A stretch of DNA of 64,000 nt, taken from contig NZ_WXVU01000021.1 of the NCBI RefSeq assembly GCF_009900745.1, forward strand, positions 1 to 64,000, given 5' to 3'. Shown one piece after another: positions 7,715 to 16,577 of this stretch. The stretch is from Chryseobacterium sp. c4a. GTDB lineage: Bacteria; Bacteroidota; Bacteroidia; Flavobacteriales; Weeksellaceae. Each line of letters starts with the position of its first letter. Position 1 is the first letter of the stretch. The position numbers and the translations under genes are program-made. Below the pieces are notes generated by a model. The model did no database searches and had not been told where the DNA came from. It worked only from the letters and a program-made list of their open reading frames with translations.

Positions 7715-8920
7715 ATGGATCTCAAATCAAATGAGCCTTTCTGGCTTTTAAAAAACGGACTGATCGCTACTTATCCTTCTTTAAAATCAGATGAGGAATG
7801 TGATGTTTTAATTATAGGAGCGGGAATTACAGGAAGTCTTATTGCCCATCAAATGGTAAAAGAAGGGTATGATACCATTCTTATTGATAAACGTGAGCTT
7901 TGCAATGGCAGTACTTCGGCCACTACCTCAATGCTGCAGTATGAAATAGATATTCCTCTCTATGAATTAACAAAAAAAATAGGAGAAAAAGGAGCAGTTG
8001 CGAGTTATAAAGCATGTTCAGAGGCGATTGATACTCTTGAAGTGTTGGCAAAGAAAATACGCTCTAATGCAGGATTCAAACGTAAAAAATCACTGTACTT
8101 TGCATCAAAAAAGAAAGATGTTGAATGGCTGAATAAAGAATATGAGGCCAGAAAAAAAGCAGGATTTGACGTTAAATGGTTAAACGCAAACCAAATTTTA
8201 CAAAAATTCGGATTTGAGAATACGTATGGTGGTATCCTTTCAAAACAAGGAGCAAGCATTGATGCTTTTCAGTTTGCTCATGAATTATGTAAGCATAATG
8301 TAAAAAAAGGATTGAAAATATTTGATAAAACTGAAATGATAGAAATAGAATATCATAAAGGTTTCAATATAGCTCAGTTAAAAAGTGGTTTTAAGATCCG
8401 GACAAAGAAAATAATCTATTGCATAGGGTATGAAAGCAAAAACTTACTGAAGGAAAATTTTGTTAATTTGAAAAGCACCTATGCCGTCGTTTCTGAAGTG
8501 GATAAAGACAAATTTAAAAATATAGGAACCACTCTGGTATGGAATACCGATGAACCCTACTTATATATGCGAACAACTGATGATGGCAGACTCCTGATTG
8601 GCGGTGGTGATGAGGATTTTTATGGAGCTGAAAAACGAGATGCCATTCTGGATAAAAAGGAAAATGAAATCCTGAAAAATTTAAAAAAGATAAAGCCCGA
8701 TTATCAGTTTTATCCTGATTTTGTATGGGCTGGAACTTTTGGTGAAACAAAAGATGGACTTCCTTACATCAGTGAACATCCAGCATTCAAAAATTCTTAC
8801 TTTGTACTGGGTTTTGGCGGAAATGGAATTACTTTTTCAGTAACTGGAATGGAAATGGCTTCCCGGTTTATGAAAGGGAGAAAACATCCATTGTCTCGCT
8901 ATTTTAAATTTGGACGATAA
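7715..8920 (+). CDS. FAD-dependent oxidoreductase, DAO family
   Basis: A 401-residue protein of the D-amino-acid oxidase/DadA fold. It has an N-terminal dinucleotide-binding motif (VLIIGAGITGSLIAHQM, GxGxxG near residues 36-41), the DAO substrate domain, and the late FAD-contact motif GFGGNGITFSVTGMEMA. Such enzymes oxidise C-N bonds of amino acids or related amines. Several flavobacterial members of this length are simply annotated FAD-dependent oxidoreductase. No neighbour suggests a substrate. The gene is divergent from the SpoIIAA-like gene and ends at a hairpin shared with the converging DUF4139 gene. Confidence 0.88.
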   Translation: MDLKSNEPFWLLKNGLIATYPSLKSDEECDVLIIGAGITGSLIAHQMVKEGYDTILIDKRELCNGSTSATTSMLQYEIDIPLYELTKKIGEKGAVASYKACSEAIDTLEVLAKKIRSNAGFKRKKSLYFASKKKDVEWLNKEYEARKKAGFDVKWLNANQILQKFGFENTYGGILSKQGASIDAFQFAHELCKHNVKKGLKIFDKTEMIEIEYHKGFNIAQLKSGFKIRTKKIIYCIGYESKNLLKENFVNLKSTYAVVSEVDKDKFKNIGTTLVWNTDEPYLYMRTTDDGRLLIGGGDEDFYGAEKRDAILDKKENEILKNLKKIKPDYQFYPDFVWAGTFGETKDGLPYISEHPAFKNSYFVLGFGGNGITFSVTGMEMASRFMKGRKHPLSRYFKFGR

Positions 8921-8970
8921 TAAGAGGGAAATCCAAGATTCTCAAAACTTTTGTGGTTAAGGATATTAAA

Positions 8971-9001
8971 AAACCGATGACTAAATGTAGCCATCGGTTT
9001 A
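8971..9001. terminator. Bidirectional terminator
   Basis: AAACCGATG / CATCGGTTT stem with a 13-nt loop, between converging genes. Its right edge is five bases before the end of the DUF4139 gene. Confidence 0.65.
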
Positions 9002-9005
9002 AAAT

Positions 9006-10604
9006 TTATCTGTTGTAATACTGGATTTGCATCTCTTTAGGATACTTTACTTCATAAGAGAAGTTAATTTTTTCAGAACCTCCGGAACCTATTTTTTTAT
9101 TCCAAAGAATACTTCCCGTTTTCTCATCAAGGCTTCCGTTTCCAGTGTCTATTGCTCTCACTGAAATTTTAGAATTTTCACTGATGGGAAGCTGATCAAG
9201 TACTTCAAGTTCAATACTTTCTTTGGTATTGTTTCTCACACTGATCTGGTAAGATTCTGTTTCCCATTTATTAGAATTCATAGGTTTTTGAGAAGCTTTA
9301 TCCTCCAATTTAATTCTTTTCACTGTAATTCTTTCATCAACTCCCAGAGAAATAGGGAACTCATCCTTCACATAATTACTGGTAATATTCGTCTTCCCGA
9401 TATAATTATCCTCAAAATAAATGTTCGCTTCCCCGTTGATGAGGTTGAGGTTTTGCCAGTTTTTTACAAAGGCCATCAGGAATACCTGGTTATTTACCTT
9501 TGGAACCGTGTGGTATTTGTAAGTAGCATCAATTTGTTTTTTATCCAGGATGACATATTGTTCTTTTTCTTGGCTGAGGATTGTTTGGTTGTAGTTGAGT
9601 TCATAAATTACGTTCATTTGGTTGTCAGAAACAGAAGCAATCGGGATCTGACTAGGCTTTGCTGCGATATCCTGTCTCATTTGATAAGCATTTACCAATG
9701 CAGATTCTTTTTTAGCTTTATAATCAGCAACTTCAAGCATGACGTTGTGAGGCATATATTCGGCAACATAAAGTGGAGAAAGGATAGGTCTATCCTGATT
9801 GTACGATGGTCTGTAGGTGGAGACAAACAATTTTATATTTTTCCAGTCCTGTCCTGTCTTTTGATAGATTTTTCCTTTGTAAACCATTTCTAGAGGTCTT
9901 TTTATAGATTCGGCACGAAGGTCATAAGAAGGAACCCATCCTGCATCCGAAACGATATAACTAACCCCAAGATTTAGGCTGGTATCATTATCAGCAAGAA
10001 TTTCAAGCAAAAGTTCTTTTCTATTTGTGTTTTTATGAGTTTGTTCTTCATCAGACTGTTTATTGAGCTTAGTAATACTTTCATCAAGCATGCTTTTCTG
10101 TTCATTCAATAAAAAGATCTGATTATCAATGTCCAGCATTCTTTTTCTGTAAAACTCAGTAAGCTTAATCAGTTGTTCCTGAGGTGTTGATTTATCATTG
10201 GTTGATACCTTTAAATTGTCATTGATGATATTTTGTTCTCCTGTAAGATTTTTAACCTGAATATTCAAAAGGCTGACCTGTCTCTGAAGTTTTTTTCTTT
10301 CATCATCCAGCTTTTTTTCACCATCGGAAAGCTGATCTTCTTTCAAAAAATTATTTTGGGGAGTGATGGATAGGAGCGTGGTGTTCTTTTCAAGATTAAT
10401 TTTATATGTATTTTCATCCAGATCATTTGGAAGGTTTACAATTCTTATGGTATTTTTTCCTTTCTGAAGATTGACAGTAGTGCTTCCAAAGACTTTTGCT
10501 CCCTGTAAAAATACAGTAGCCTGCTTTACCTCAATTTCCTTTTTGATTTCCTGTGCTTTGAAAAAAGCTACTGAAAATATTGTGATTAAAAGATAACGTT
10601 TCAT
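9006..10604 (-). CDS. Exported DUF4139 (MuiA-type) protein
   Basis: A 532-residue protein with a signal peptide (MKRYLLITIFSVAFFKAQ). The N-terminal DUF4140-like domain (VKQATVFLQGAKVFGS) is followed by a coiled coil at about residues 90-190 and the DUF4139 domain (LNLGVSYIVSDAGWVPSYDLRA to the end). Family members are called mucoidy inhibitor A homologues, and their biochemical role is unknown. The promoter region holds the first of three 21-bp-phased ACTTGGTGA repeat pairs (10664-10693), shared with the SIMPL gene and the sensor kinase, so this gene is likely in the regulon of the LytTR regulator at 14593. Confidence 0.9.
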   Translation of the reverse strand: MKRYLLITIFSVAFFKAQEIKKEIEVKQATVFLQGAKVFGSTTVNLQKGKNTIRIVNLPNDLDENTYKINLEKNTTLLSITPQNNFLKEDQLSDGEKKLDDERKKLQRQVSLLNIQVKNLTGEQNIINDNLKVSTNDKSTPQEQLIKLTEFYRKRMLDIDNQIFLLNEQKSMLDESITKLNKQSDEEQTHKNTNRKELLLEILADNDTSLNLGVSYIVSDAGWVPSYDLRAESIKRPLEMVYKGKIYQKTGQDWKNIKLFVSTYRPSYNQDRPILSPLYVAEYMPHNVMLEVADYKAKKESALVNAYQMRQDIAAKPSQIPIASVSDNQMNVIYELNYNQTILSQEKEQYVILDKKQIDATYKYHTVPKVNNQVFLMAFVKNWQNLNLINGEANIYFEDNYIGKTNITSNYVKDEFPISLGVDERITVKRIKLEDKASQKPMNSNKWETESYQISVRNNTKESIELEVLDQLPISENSKISVRAIDTGNGSLDEKTGSILWNKKIGSGGSEKINFSYEVKYPKEMQIQYYNR

Positions 10605-10663
10605 TGTTTATTATTTTAAATTATGAAGTAAAATTACCTGTATTAAATCCTGAAAATGGGGAT

Positions 10664-10693
10664 ACTTGATGAAGAACGGTTTTCACTTGGTGA
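10664..10693. promoter_or_regulatory. Putative LytTR binding site 1 (21-bp direct repeat)
   Basis: ACTTGATGA (10664-10672) and ACTTGGTGA (10685-10693) are separated by 12 bases, a 21-bp phase. This is the geometry described for LytTR-domain regulators such as AgrA (two 9-bp half-sites, 12-bp spacer). The reverse strand has a TAATTTTAC -7-like box at 10628-10636, with 27 bases between box and near half-site. The downstream gene is the DUF4139 gene at 10604. Confidence 0.65.
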
Positions 10694-10832
10694 GTGCAAA
10701 AAAGACGTTCTTGTATCATAAATGCATTAAAAGCAGCTTAGTAAAAAAACATGTGCCGATGTGTTTTATTTTTTAACCAGATAGAATTATTAATTAGTAA
10801 GGATGATGTTATTTATAGACTTGTGACCCCAA

Positions 10833-10862
10833 AAAGGCTGCCCAAAGTGTGGCAGCCTCTCT
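10833..10862 (-). terminator. Terminator of the SIMPL gene
   Basis: Stem AGGCTGCC / GGCAGCCT with the loop CAAAGTGT, followed on the reverse strand by TTTTT. It lies 14 bases past the stop at 10876. Confidence 0.75.
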
Positions 10863-10875
10863 TAAATCTGTTATT

Positions 10876-11550
10876 TTATAGAATTTCGTATCTCGTTTTG
10901 ATACTGTATTTCAGCTTGATATTTTCAATATTGTCAAAAGAAAAATCTACAGGCGCATCTGCCATTTCCATTTGTACATTGCTCATTCTGCTTTTGTAGG
11001 CAACAGGCATAACGGTATCGCTGGTGTAGTCTTCAATTTCTACAATTTCAAGAACACTGCCCACCTTTTTACCCATACTTTCCAAAAGATAATCAGCCTT
11101 TTCTTTTGCTGCTTTTAAAGCATTGATCTTTACTGCTTTTCTGAAGTCTGCAATTTTGGTGTTTTTTACTTCTGTGATATTCAGGCTGCTTACCCATTTC
11201 TGATTCAGATCTTCAAAGATTTTACTCAGATTAGATTTTGCATTCGCTTTAAACTGATAGTTCTTTGAGAATTTGCCGTTTTTGGCGTAAATGTTCTGGT
11301 ACATCGACTTGAATTTGATATCCTCGTTTTTTACCCCAGCATTTTTTAAGATATCAAACATCTTCTTTTCATTATCTGCCAGATCATTTTTGTTGTCTGC
11401 TTTTATTCCGATACTAAAGATGATTTCATCCGGTTCTACTTCCATTTCGGCAACACCCGTTACCTCAATTGCATTTTTCTTTACTTCCTGAGCGTTTACA
11501 AAACTTCCCAACGTTAAAATTCCGATTAATAAAAAATGTTTCAATTTCAT
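10876..11550 (-). CDS. Exported SIMPL-domain (DUF541) protein
   Basis: A 224-residue protein with a signal peptide ending near FVNAQ. Residues about 27-224 form a SIMPL domain: the opening IEVTGVAEMEVEPDEIIFSIGI and the segment ALKAAKEKADYLLESMGKKVGSV are diagnostic. E. coli YggE is the best-known relative, linked to oxidative stress; the mouse homologue gave the domain its name through interaction with a kinase signalling complex. The biochemical role is unsettled. It shares its promoter architecture with the DUF4139 gene: a TAATTTTAC box and phased ACTTGGTGA repeats at the same 27-base distance. Confidence 0.9.
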   Translation of the reverse strand: MKLKHFLLIGILTLGSFVNAQEVKKNAIEVTGVAEMEVEPDEIIFSIGIKADNKNDLADNEKKMFDILKNAGVKNEDIKFKSMYQNIYAKNGKFSKNYQFKANAKSNLSKIFEDLNQKWVSSLNITEVKNTKIADFRKAVKINALKAAKEKADYLLESMGKKVGSVLEIVEIEDYTSDTVMPVAYKSRMSNVQMEMADAPVDFSFDNIENIKLKYSIKTRYEIL

Positions 11551-11616
11551 AATTTCTTGTTTTTACTTTTAAATTCTGATGTAAAATTAGTTCGATCCAA
11601 AACTGAAAATCGGAAG

Positions 11617-11646
11617 ACTTGGTGAAATGGAACTTTCACTTGGTGA
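11617..11646. promoter_or_regulatory. Putative LytTR binding site 2 (21-bp direct repeat)
   Basis: Two perfect ACTTGGTGA copies at 11617-11625 and 11638-11646, 21 bp apart. The block CTGAAAAT..GGA just to the left is also shared with site 1. The reverse-strand box TAATTTTAC is at 11581-11589, again 27 bases from the near half-site. It lies upstream of the SIMPL gene. Confidence 0.7.
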
Positions 11647-11942
11647 GAAGTAGAAATTATCCATATCATTCAGTTTACTGCTTTACTTTTTTGTATATGG
11701 AGATCCTACAAAGGTTTATAACGCTAAGAATCGCAAAGAGAAAGATAGAAGTATAATGTATATATTCGTCCGCAAGGGCATTTCATTCAGCTAGGTGTGG
11801 TATTTTTTTATTTGCTGAGTGTTAATGTCTCTGCGAACGTAAAAACTTATTACTTGATAAATGCCTTTGCGAATTTTGTGTTTAAAATAACAGGTTTATT
11901 TATTAGGATAACCGAAAGCTCTATACAAGATAAAAGGTTGTC
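11647..11942. other. Intergenic stretch, no gene seen
   Basis: About 300 AT-rich bases between the divergent SIMPL and sensor kinase genes. A 60-codon open frame on the + strand (from 11797) has no family likeness and runs into site 3. Fragments such as AACGCTAAGAATCGCAAAGAG and CTTTGCGAATTTTG look like debris of a dispersed repeat. Confidence 0.4.
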
Positions 11943-11972
11943 ACTTGGTGAAATCATGTTTTGGCTTGGTAA
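11943..11972. promoter_or_regulatory. Putative LytTR binding site 3 (21-bp direct repeat)
   Basis: ACTTGGTGA (11943-11951) and GCTTGGTAA (11964-11972), 21 bp apart, lie upstream of the sensor kinase gene. A -7-like TTACTTTG follows at 12002-12009, 29 bases after the repeat. This suggests autoregulation of the two-component system. Confidence 0.6.
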
Positions 11973-12019
11973 AGAATAGAAGCTGATCGCTAAAGTTTTA
12001 GTTACTTTGCAATAAAGAT

Positions 12020-13810
12020 TTGAAATCCGTGAAATTAGCTTTTAAAATACTGTTTATTTCAATATTGATGGTGGGAAATTACTTCTCAGCACAGGATACT
12101 GCTAGAGTTTCCCAAGCTGTGAAGTCTGCTGCAAAACTGAAAAAAGCGGTAGATAAGAATGATGATAAAGGTGTTGCAGATACGTATGTGGGGATAGCCT
12201 CCGATTACTATAATCAAGGAAATTATGCAAAAAGCGAAGAGTATCTTGTGAAAGCGAAAGCTCTTTATCAAAAACTTAATGATAAAAAGAACCTGGAATC
12301 TGTTACCCGGAAATTAGCCCAATCACAGGAAAAACAAAATAAAATAACCCCTGCCATTAGTAATTACAGTATGGCAGCACAAATGAGCAATAGTGAGAAA
12401 AGCAAAACCGTTAACTCTAATGATGTAGCAAGATTATCAGCCCCTACACCAGAGGTTCAGGCAGCGGCGATTCAGAATAATATTAATATAAGCAAAAAAG
12501 AAAATGAACAAGCCAATGTAGCGGAAGGATACAGCCAATTGGCAGACATGAATATACAACAGAAAGATATTTATAAAGCAGAGGAAAACCTTAATACCGC
12601 GTATAAAATTTCAAAAAAAGAAGCTCCGCAACAAGCGTTGGCAATCAATCAGAAACTTGCTGATCTTTATGTTGAAAATAAGAACTTTGATAAAGCTATT
12701 GAAGCTAAAAAGAAGGTTTTAAAAGAAGATTTCGTAAAGGATAACTCACAAGAGAAAGTTAATCAGATTCAGGAACTCGCTGATATTTATATCAAAAAAA
12801 ATGATCCGAAAGAAGCCGTGGATTTGTTGAAAAACGCCTACGGGATAGCATTGGATAAAGGCCATACACTGGAAGCTCAGAAAAGTGTAAAGAGACTGGA
12901 CAGTCTTTATGCTATTTCTGGAAATATTGATGCTTCAGTTCAGCTATATAGAGATTTTCTAGGAAAACTTCCGAATTTAGTTTCTAAAGACAGGAGCTTG
13001 GTAGATAATAAAATTCTGGAAGATACAGAACAGAGAATTTCGCAGCTGGAAAAAGAAAAAGAGCTGAAAGATGAGCTTATTCGTAAGAAAAACATCTTCA
13101 ATTACGGATTAATAGGAGCTTTGATCTTATTGACAGGTCTTGTTATTTTCATTTTCAGAACCCTGAAAAAAGTTCAGATCAAGAATAAGAAAATTGCACT
13201 TCAGTCTCTTAGAAGGGAAATGAATCCACACTTTATTTTTAATAGTCTGAATAGTGTCAATCACTTTATTGCTACCAATAATGAATTAGAGGCGAATCAA
13301 TATCTTACCAAGTTTTCAAAACTGATGCGTGGTGTGATGGAAAACTCTACCAATGATTTTATCCCTTTTCAGCAGGAATTGGATTTGCTTCAAAATTATC
13401 TCGCTCTTGAAAAAACACGTTTTTCCGATAAATTTGACTACGAAATTGATGTTGATGAATCCCTGAATATGCAAGGCCTACAGATTCCCGGAATGCTTGT
13501 ACAGCCGTTTCTGGAAAATGCTATCTGGCATGGATTGCGTTATAGAACAGAAAAAGGACATTTGAAATTAAGTTTTGAGAAAAATAATCATCATCTAAGG
13601 ATTACCATTGAAGATAACGGAATAGGGATAGAAGAAAGTAAAAGACAAAAGACCCAGCATCAGAAAATCCGTGAGGGGAGGGGAATGAAAAATACACTCG
13701 AAAGAATTCAGCTGCTGAATGATCTGTATAAAAAAGATATCACCTGTTCTGTAAAGGATAAAGAAAACAATAGTGGGGTTTGGGTCACTATTCAAATTAA
13801 TCTGGTTTAA
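12020..13810 (+). CDS. LytS/YehU-type sensor histidine kinase with TPR sensor region
   Basis: A 596-residue inner-membrane kinase. A signal-like segment ends near YFSAQ. TPR repeats (about residues 50-330) form the presumed periplasmic sensor. One membrane helix lies near 356-376, followed by a His_kinase domain (PF06580) with LRREMNPHFIFNSLNSV, phospho-acceptor about H404. The ATPase domain has N box ENAIWHGLR (about N500), G1 DNGIGI and G2 GRGMKNTLERI. Its partner is the LytTR regulator at 14593. The start shown is a TTG; a GTG at 12029 (nine bases later) is equally plausible. Signal unknown. Confidence 0.92.
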   Translation: MKSVKLAFKILFISILMVGNYFSAQDTARVSQAVKSAAKLKKAVDKNDDKGVADTYVGIASDYYNQGNYAKSEEYLVKAKALYQKLNDKKNLESVTRKLAQSQEKQNKITPAISNYSMAAQMSNSEKSKTVNSNDVARLSAPTPEVQAAAIQNNINISKKENEQANVAEGYSQLADMNIQQKDIYKAEENLNTAYKISKKEAPQQALAINQKLADLYVENKNFDKAIEAKKKVLKEDFVKDNSQEKVNQIQELADIYIKKNDPKEAVDLLKNAYGIALDKGHTLEAQKSVKRLDSLYAISGNIDASVQLYRDFLGKLPNLVSKDRSLVDNKILEDTEQRISQLEKEKELKDELIRKKNIFNYGLIGALILLTGLVIFIFRTLKKVQIKNKKIALQSLRREMNPHFIFNSLNSVNHFIATNNELEANQYLTKFSKLMRGVMENSTNDFIPFQQELDLLQNYLALEKTRFSDKFDYEIDVDESLNMQGLQIPGMLVQPFLENAIWHGLRYRTEKGHLKLSFEKNNHHLRITIEDNGIGIEESKRQKTQHQKIREGRGMKNTLERIQLLNDLYKKDITCSVKDKENNSGVWVTIQINLV

Positions 13811-13820
13811 AAATGATACA

Positions 13821-14546
13821 ATGGAAAAAAAAATCTCCCTATTCATACTGATGATCTGTCTGTTCTCCGGAAGGGTATCAGCTCAGGATATGGACAGTAT
13901 CAGATTGACAACGATTCTTAAAAACCTGAAATTGGATAAAACTAAGATCAGAGAAGAACTTTGTGTTGAAAAGAAAATGCCTAATGCTGAAGACTCCTAT
14001 ATTGTGGTTATTCCGATGATTGTGAGTCAGGAAGAAGAGGATTATGTTTTTACCGTTAAGAACTATATTTTAATTACAGATGAAAATGGAGTGATAAAGA
14101 ACAAATATCTAGATCCTACAGAGCTAAATTCCGATGCTGTAGACCTAAGAAGTTTTACCATTGATACCGGATTGTACAATATCAGTACGAATATTCGTGC
14201 TTTTGGAGTGAAAGCAGATTTTGTAGGAAGCAGCAAACCCAACCCGTATGCTTCAGGTACCATTTCAATGTATTATCCGGAAGAAAAAACTTTTAAAAAA
14301 GTTCTTGATCAGTTTGAAATGGATTCCACTACAGGGGAGTGGGATACCCGATGCAATGGTGAATTTACAGAAGATGTTTCCTATATCATCATGGATACAT
14401 CCAAAACAAATAATTTTACGGATCTTAAAATCAAAAAAATCTCTGTAAACACCATGAATACAGAAGTTAAAGGAGACTGTAAACAAAAGAAAACATCAAA
14501 AACATCCTATAAAACGTTGAAATTTAAAAATGGAAGATATCAATAA
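13821..14546 (+). CDS. Exported protein between sensor kinase and response regulator, function unknown
   Basis: A 241-residue protein with a clear signal peptide (MEKKISLFILMICLFSGRVSAQ). The mature part is beta-rich, with YVFTVKNYILITDENG and a late KGDCKQKKTSKTS tail; I recognise no family. It starts 10 bases after the kinase stop, and the response regulator follows 46 bases later, so the three are probably one operon. Periplasmic placement in such a cluster would suit an accessory that modulates the sensor, but that is inference. A longer in-frame start at 13773 would overlap the kinase gene and spoil the signal peptide, so it is rejected. Confidence 0.8.
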   Translation: MEKKISLFILMICLFSGRVSAQDMDSIRLTTILKNLKLDKTKIREELCVEKKMPNAEDSYIVVIPMIVSQEEEDYVFTVKNYILITDENGVIKNKYLDPTELNSDAVDLRSFTIDTGLYNISTNIRAFGVKADFVGSSKPNPYASGTISMYYPEEKTFKKVLDQFEMDSTTGEWDTRCNGEFTEDVSYIIMDTSKTNNFTDLKIKKISVNTMNTEVKGDCKQKKTSKTSYKTLKFKNGRYQ

Positions 14547-14592
14547 GATTTCCATCTGCAAGTTATTAACTGAAACCTAATACTTAATCCCA

Positions 14593-15327
14593 ATGAAAAT
14601 TAAAGCTGTAATCGTAGATGATGAACTGATCGCAAGAGAAGTATTGAGAAGCTATCTTACTAAATACTGCCCACAGGTAGAAATTCTTGGTGAAGCAGAA
14701 AATATTAAAGAAGCTGTTCCTTTAATTGCAGAAAAACAACCTCAATTGGTATTTTTAGACGTGGAAATGCCTTTCGGAAACGCATTTGATGTATTGGAAG
14801 CCACCAAAGACTTTTCTTATGAAACCATTTTTATTACTGCATTTTCACAGTATTCTTTACAGGCTTTAAATAAGTCGGCAAGTTACTATATTCTAAAACC
14901 GATTGACATTCAGGAGCTCATTGTGGCGGTGAATAAAGTTGTTGAAAGTATTGAGAAAAAGGAAGAACTTAATCGGAATAAGATTTTGCTGGAGAACTTA
15001 AAATTGAAACCTGAAAAACAACAGCTTATCCTTCCGACTTTACAAGGATTTGATGTGGTAAAAACAGAAGATATTCTAAGACTTCAAGCCGACGGAAACT
15101 TTACTCAAGTATATCTTACAGACGGTTCAAAGAAAATGGTCTGCCGTTTTTTAAAACATTTTGATGATCTTTTAGAAAACCCTTTTGTGAGGGTTCACCG
15201 TTCCCATATTATCAACACTTCTTTTGTGAAATCTTATCATAAAAGCGGAACGGTAATGCTAGCTGATGATACTGAAATTGAGGTTTCCGGAAGTTTTAAA
15301 GACAATTTTCTGAAGGTCTTTTCTTAG
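14593..15327 (+). CDS. LytTR-family response regulator
   Basis: A 244-residue regulator. The receiver domain (about 1-120) has acidic residues D9 and D10, phospho-acceptor D56 in LVFLDVEMP, a switch Thr in IFITAFS, and Lys in YILKPID. The LytTR DNA-binding domain (about 140-240) includes ILRLQADGNFTQVYLTDG and FVRVHRSHIINTSFV. Pairing with the adjacent LytS-type kinase is the standard arrangement. LytTR domains bind two direct half-sites about 21 bp apart, and three such sites with a common ACTTGGTGA core lie at 10664, 11617 and 11943, which defines a testable local regulon. Confidence 0.95.
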   Translation: MKIKAVIVDDELIAREVLRSYLTKYCPQVEILGEAENIKEAVPLIAEKQPQLVFLDVEMPFGNAFDVLEATKDFSYETIFITAFSQYSLQALNKSASYYILKPIDIQELIVAVNKVVESIEKKEELNRNKILLENLKLKPEKQQLILPTLQGFDVVKTEDILRLQADGNFTQVYLTDGSKKMVCRFLKHFDDLLENPFVRVHRSHIINTSFVKSYHKSGTVMLADDTEIEVSGSFKDNFLKVFS

Positions 15328-15358
15328 AATTTATCGTTCCTTAACAAGCCAAAGGCAT

Positions 15359-15366
15359 TATTTTTG
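15359..15366 (+). promoter_or_regulatory. Lipocalin gene promoter, -7 box TATTTTTG
   Basis: TATTTTTG fits TAnnTTTG, 35 bases before the lipocalin ATG. Confidence 0.5.
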
Positions 15367-15401
15367 ACGTTTTCTTTAGAACCACACAAAATAATATCGT
15401 T

Positions 15402-15947
15402 ATGAAAACCTTTCACAAAATAATCCTTCCCGTTTCGTTGGGAGCTTTGGCTTATATAGCTTTTCATTCATATTCTGTAGGAATTCCAAGAGGAGCTGTG
15501 GCTGTAAAGAATTTTGATGTAAAAAAATATCTTGGAAGATGGTATGAAATAGCCCGATTTGATTATAGGTTCGAGAAAAATATGGATAATGTAACTGCAG
15601 AATATTCAGAAAATCCGGATGGAACGGTTCAAGTTAAAAACAAAGGATATGATTATGTAAAAAAGCTCTGGCATGAATCCATTGGTGAAGCTAAATTTGT
15701 TAAAGATAAAACTGAAGCTCTCTTGAAAGTATCCTTCTTTAAACCCATTTGGGCTGGTTATAATGTTATTGATATTGATGAAGACTATCAATATGCCCTG
15801 GTTGCAGGAAGCAGCTTAAAATATCTTTGGATTCTCTCCCGAACAACTGTCCTCCCAGAGAGTATCCGACAACGCTTTATTGAAAAAGCACAGAAAATAG
15901 GATATAATACAGATGAGCTGATTTGGGTGAAACATAATCAATTGTAA
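15402..15947 (+). CDS. Blc-type bacterial lipocalin
   Basis: A 181-residue beta-barrel carrier of lipids or other hydrophobic ligands at the envelope. The hallmark opening VKKYLGRWYEIARFDYRFE contains the lipocalin GxW motif. WAGYNVIDIDEDYQYALVAG and LWILSRTTVLPES are the second and third structurally conserved regions. The N-terminus is a hydrophobic segment without a lipobox cysteine, unlike E. coli Blc, so it may be secreted or membrane-anchored. It is monocistronic with its own promoter box. Confidence 0.9.
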   Translation: MKTFHKIILPVSLGALAYIAFHSYSVGIPRGAVAVKNFDVKKYLGRWYEIARFDYRFEKNMDNVTAEYSENPDGTVQVKNKGYDYVKKLWHESIGEAKFVKDKTEALLKVSFFKPIWAGYNVIDIDEDYQYALVAGSSLKYLWILSRTTVLPESIRQRFIEKAQKIGYNTDELIWVKHNQL

Positions 15948-15999
15948 GGTAGAAAGACAATATCACAACGTTGTAACATTGCCTTTTACCATTCAATTT

Positions 16000-16473
16000 T
16001 TATCCTTTAATATATTCCTTCCACTCCTCAAAACGATAATCAATGAGCTGTTTCATCAGATCATAATTCTCGTAAGTATCTTCAATATGGTAAAAGGTTT
16101 CATATTCATAGTCGTTTTCCTCTGCTTTGGCATCAAAAAGATTTACAAAATCATCAGCAAATGAACTGTATCTATTTCCAAAATCGGTATCGTCTGCATA
16201 ATAATCTTTTGCGAAACTATTTCCAAGATCATTGAGATCATATTCAGAGAATTTCCCGTCACAGAAATCCATGATAAATTCTGCACCTGTGATTTCTCTT
16301 CGCTTTACTTTTTGTATTTCTTCTTCATTATCTTCCTTTAGTTCATCGGAGATCAAATCATTATTGATACACCAGTTCAGGAACATACCGGTATGGGTTG
16401 CTCCGTTTTTTTGAGGAAGTCCTTCAGGAAAATCACCACCATAATGCCATGAAGCATCATCATATTTAGACAT
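16000..16473 (-). CDS. Small acidic cytoplasmic protein (DUF7832-type)
   Basis: A 157-residue, very acidic protein starting MSKYDDASWHYGGDFPEGLP, with THTGMFLNWCINNDLIS and a C-terminal FYHIEDTYENYDLMKQLIDYRFEEWKEY. I recall near-identical openings (YDDASWHYGGDFP) in proteins of Proteobacteria and Bacteroidota assigned to DUF7832; the number is from memory. It has no signal peptide and no catalytic motif. Such proteins sometimes sit among toxin-immunity genes, but here the neighbours are housekeeping genes. Confidence 0.75.
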   Translation of the reverse strand: MSKYDDASWHYGGDFPEGLPQKNGATHTGMFLNWCINNDLISDELKEDNEEEIQKVKRREITGAEFIMDFCDGKFSEYDLNDLGNSFAKDYYADDTDFGNRYSSFADDFVNLFDAKAEENDYEYETFYHIEDTYENYDLMKQLIDYRFEEWKEYIKG

Positions 16474-16577
16474 AACTTTAACTAATTTCCGTCAAAAATA
16501 GAAAAAATCAATTTATATTGCCGCAGCCGCATATTTTTCCGTCATTTGCAGGAGAATTTTTTTCAAGAATCAGCTAT

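Noticed and set aside
7600..7725. 42-residue N-terminal extension of the SpoIIAA-like protein
   Set aside because: Low-complexity Ile/Asn sequence that overlaps the divergent oxidoreductase start; the family begins at MITIIPEAP.
11797..11979. 60-codon + strand ORF before the sensor kinase
   Set aside because: No family likeness, no conserved start context, and it overlaps the phased repeat site 3.
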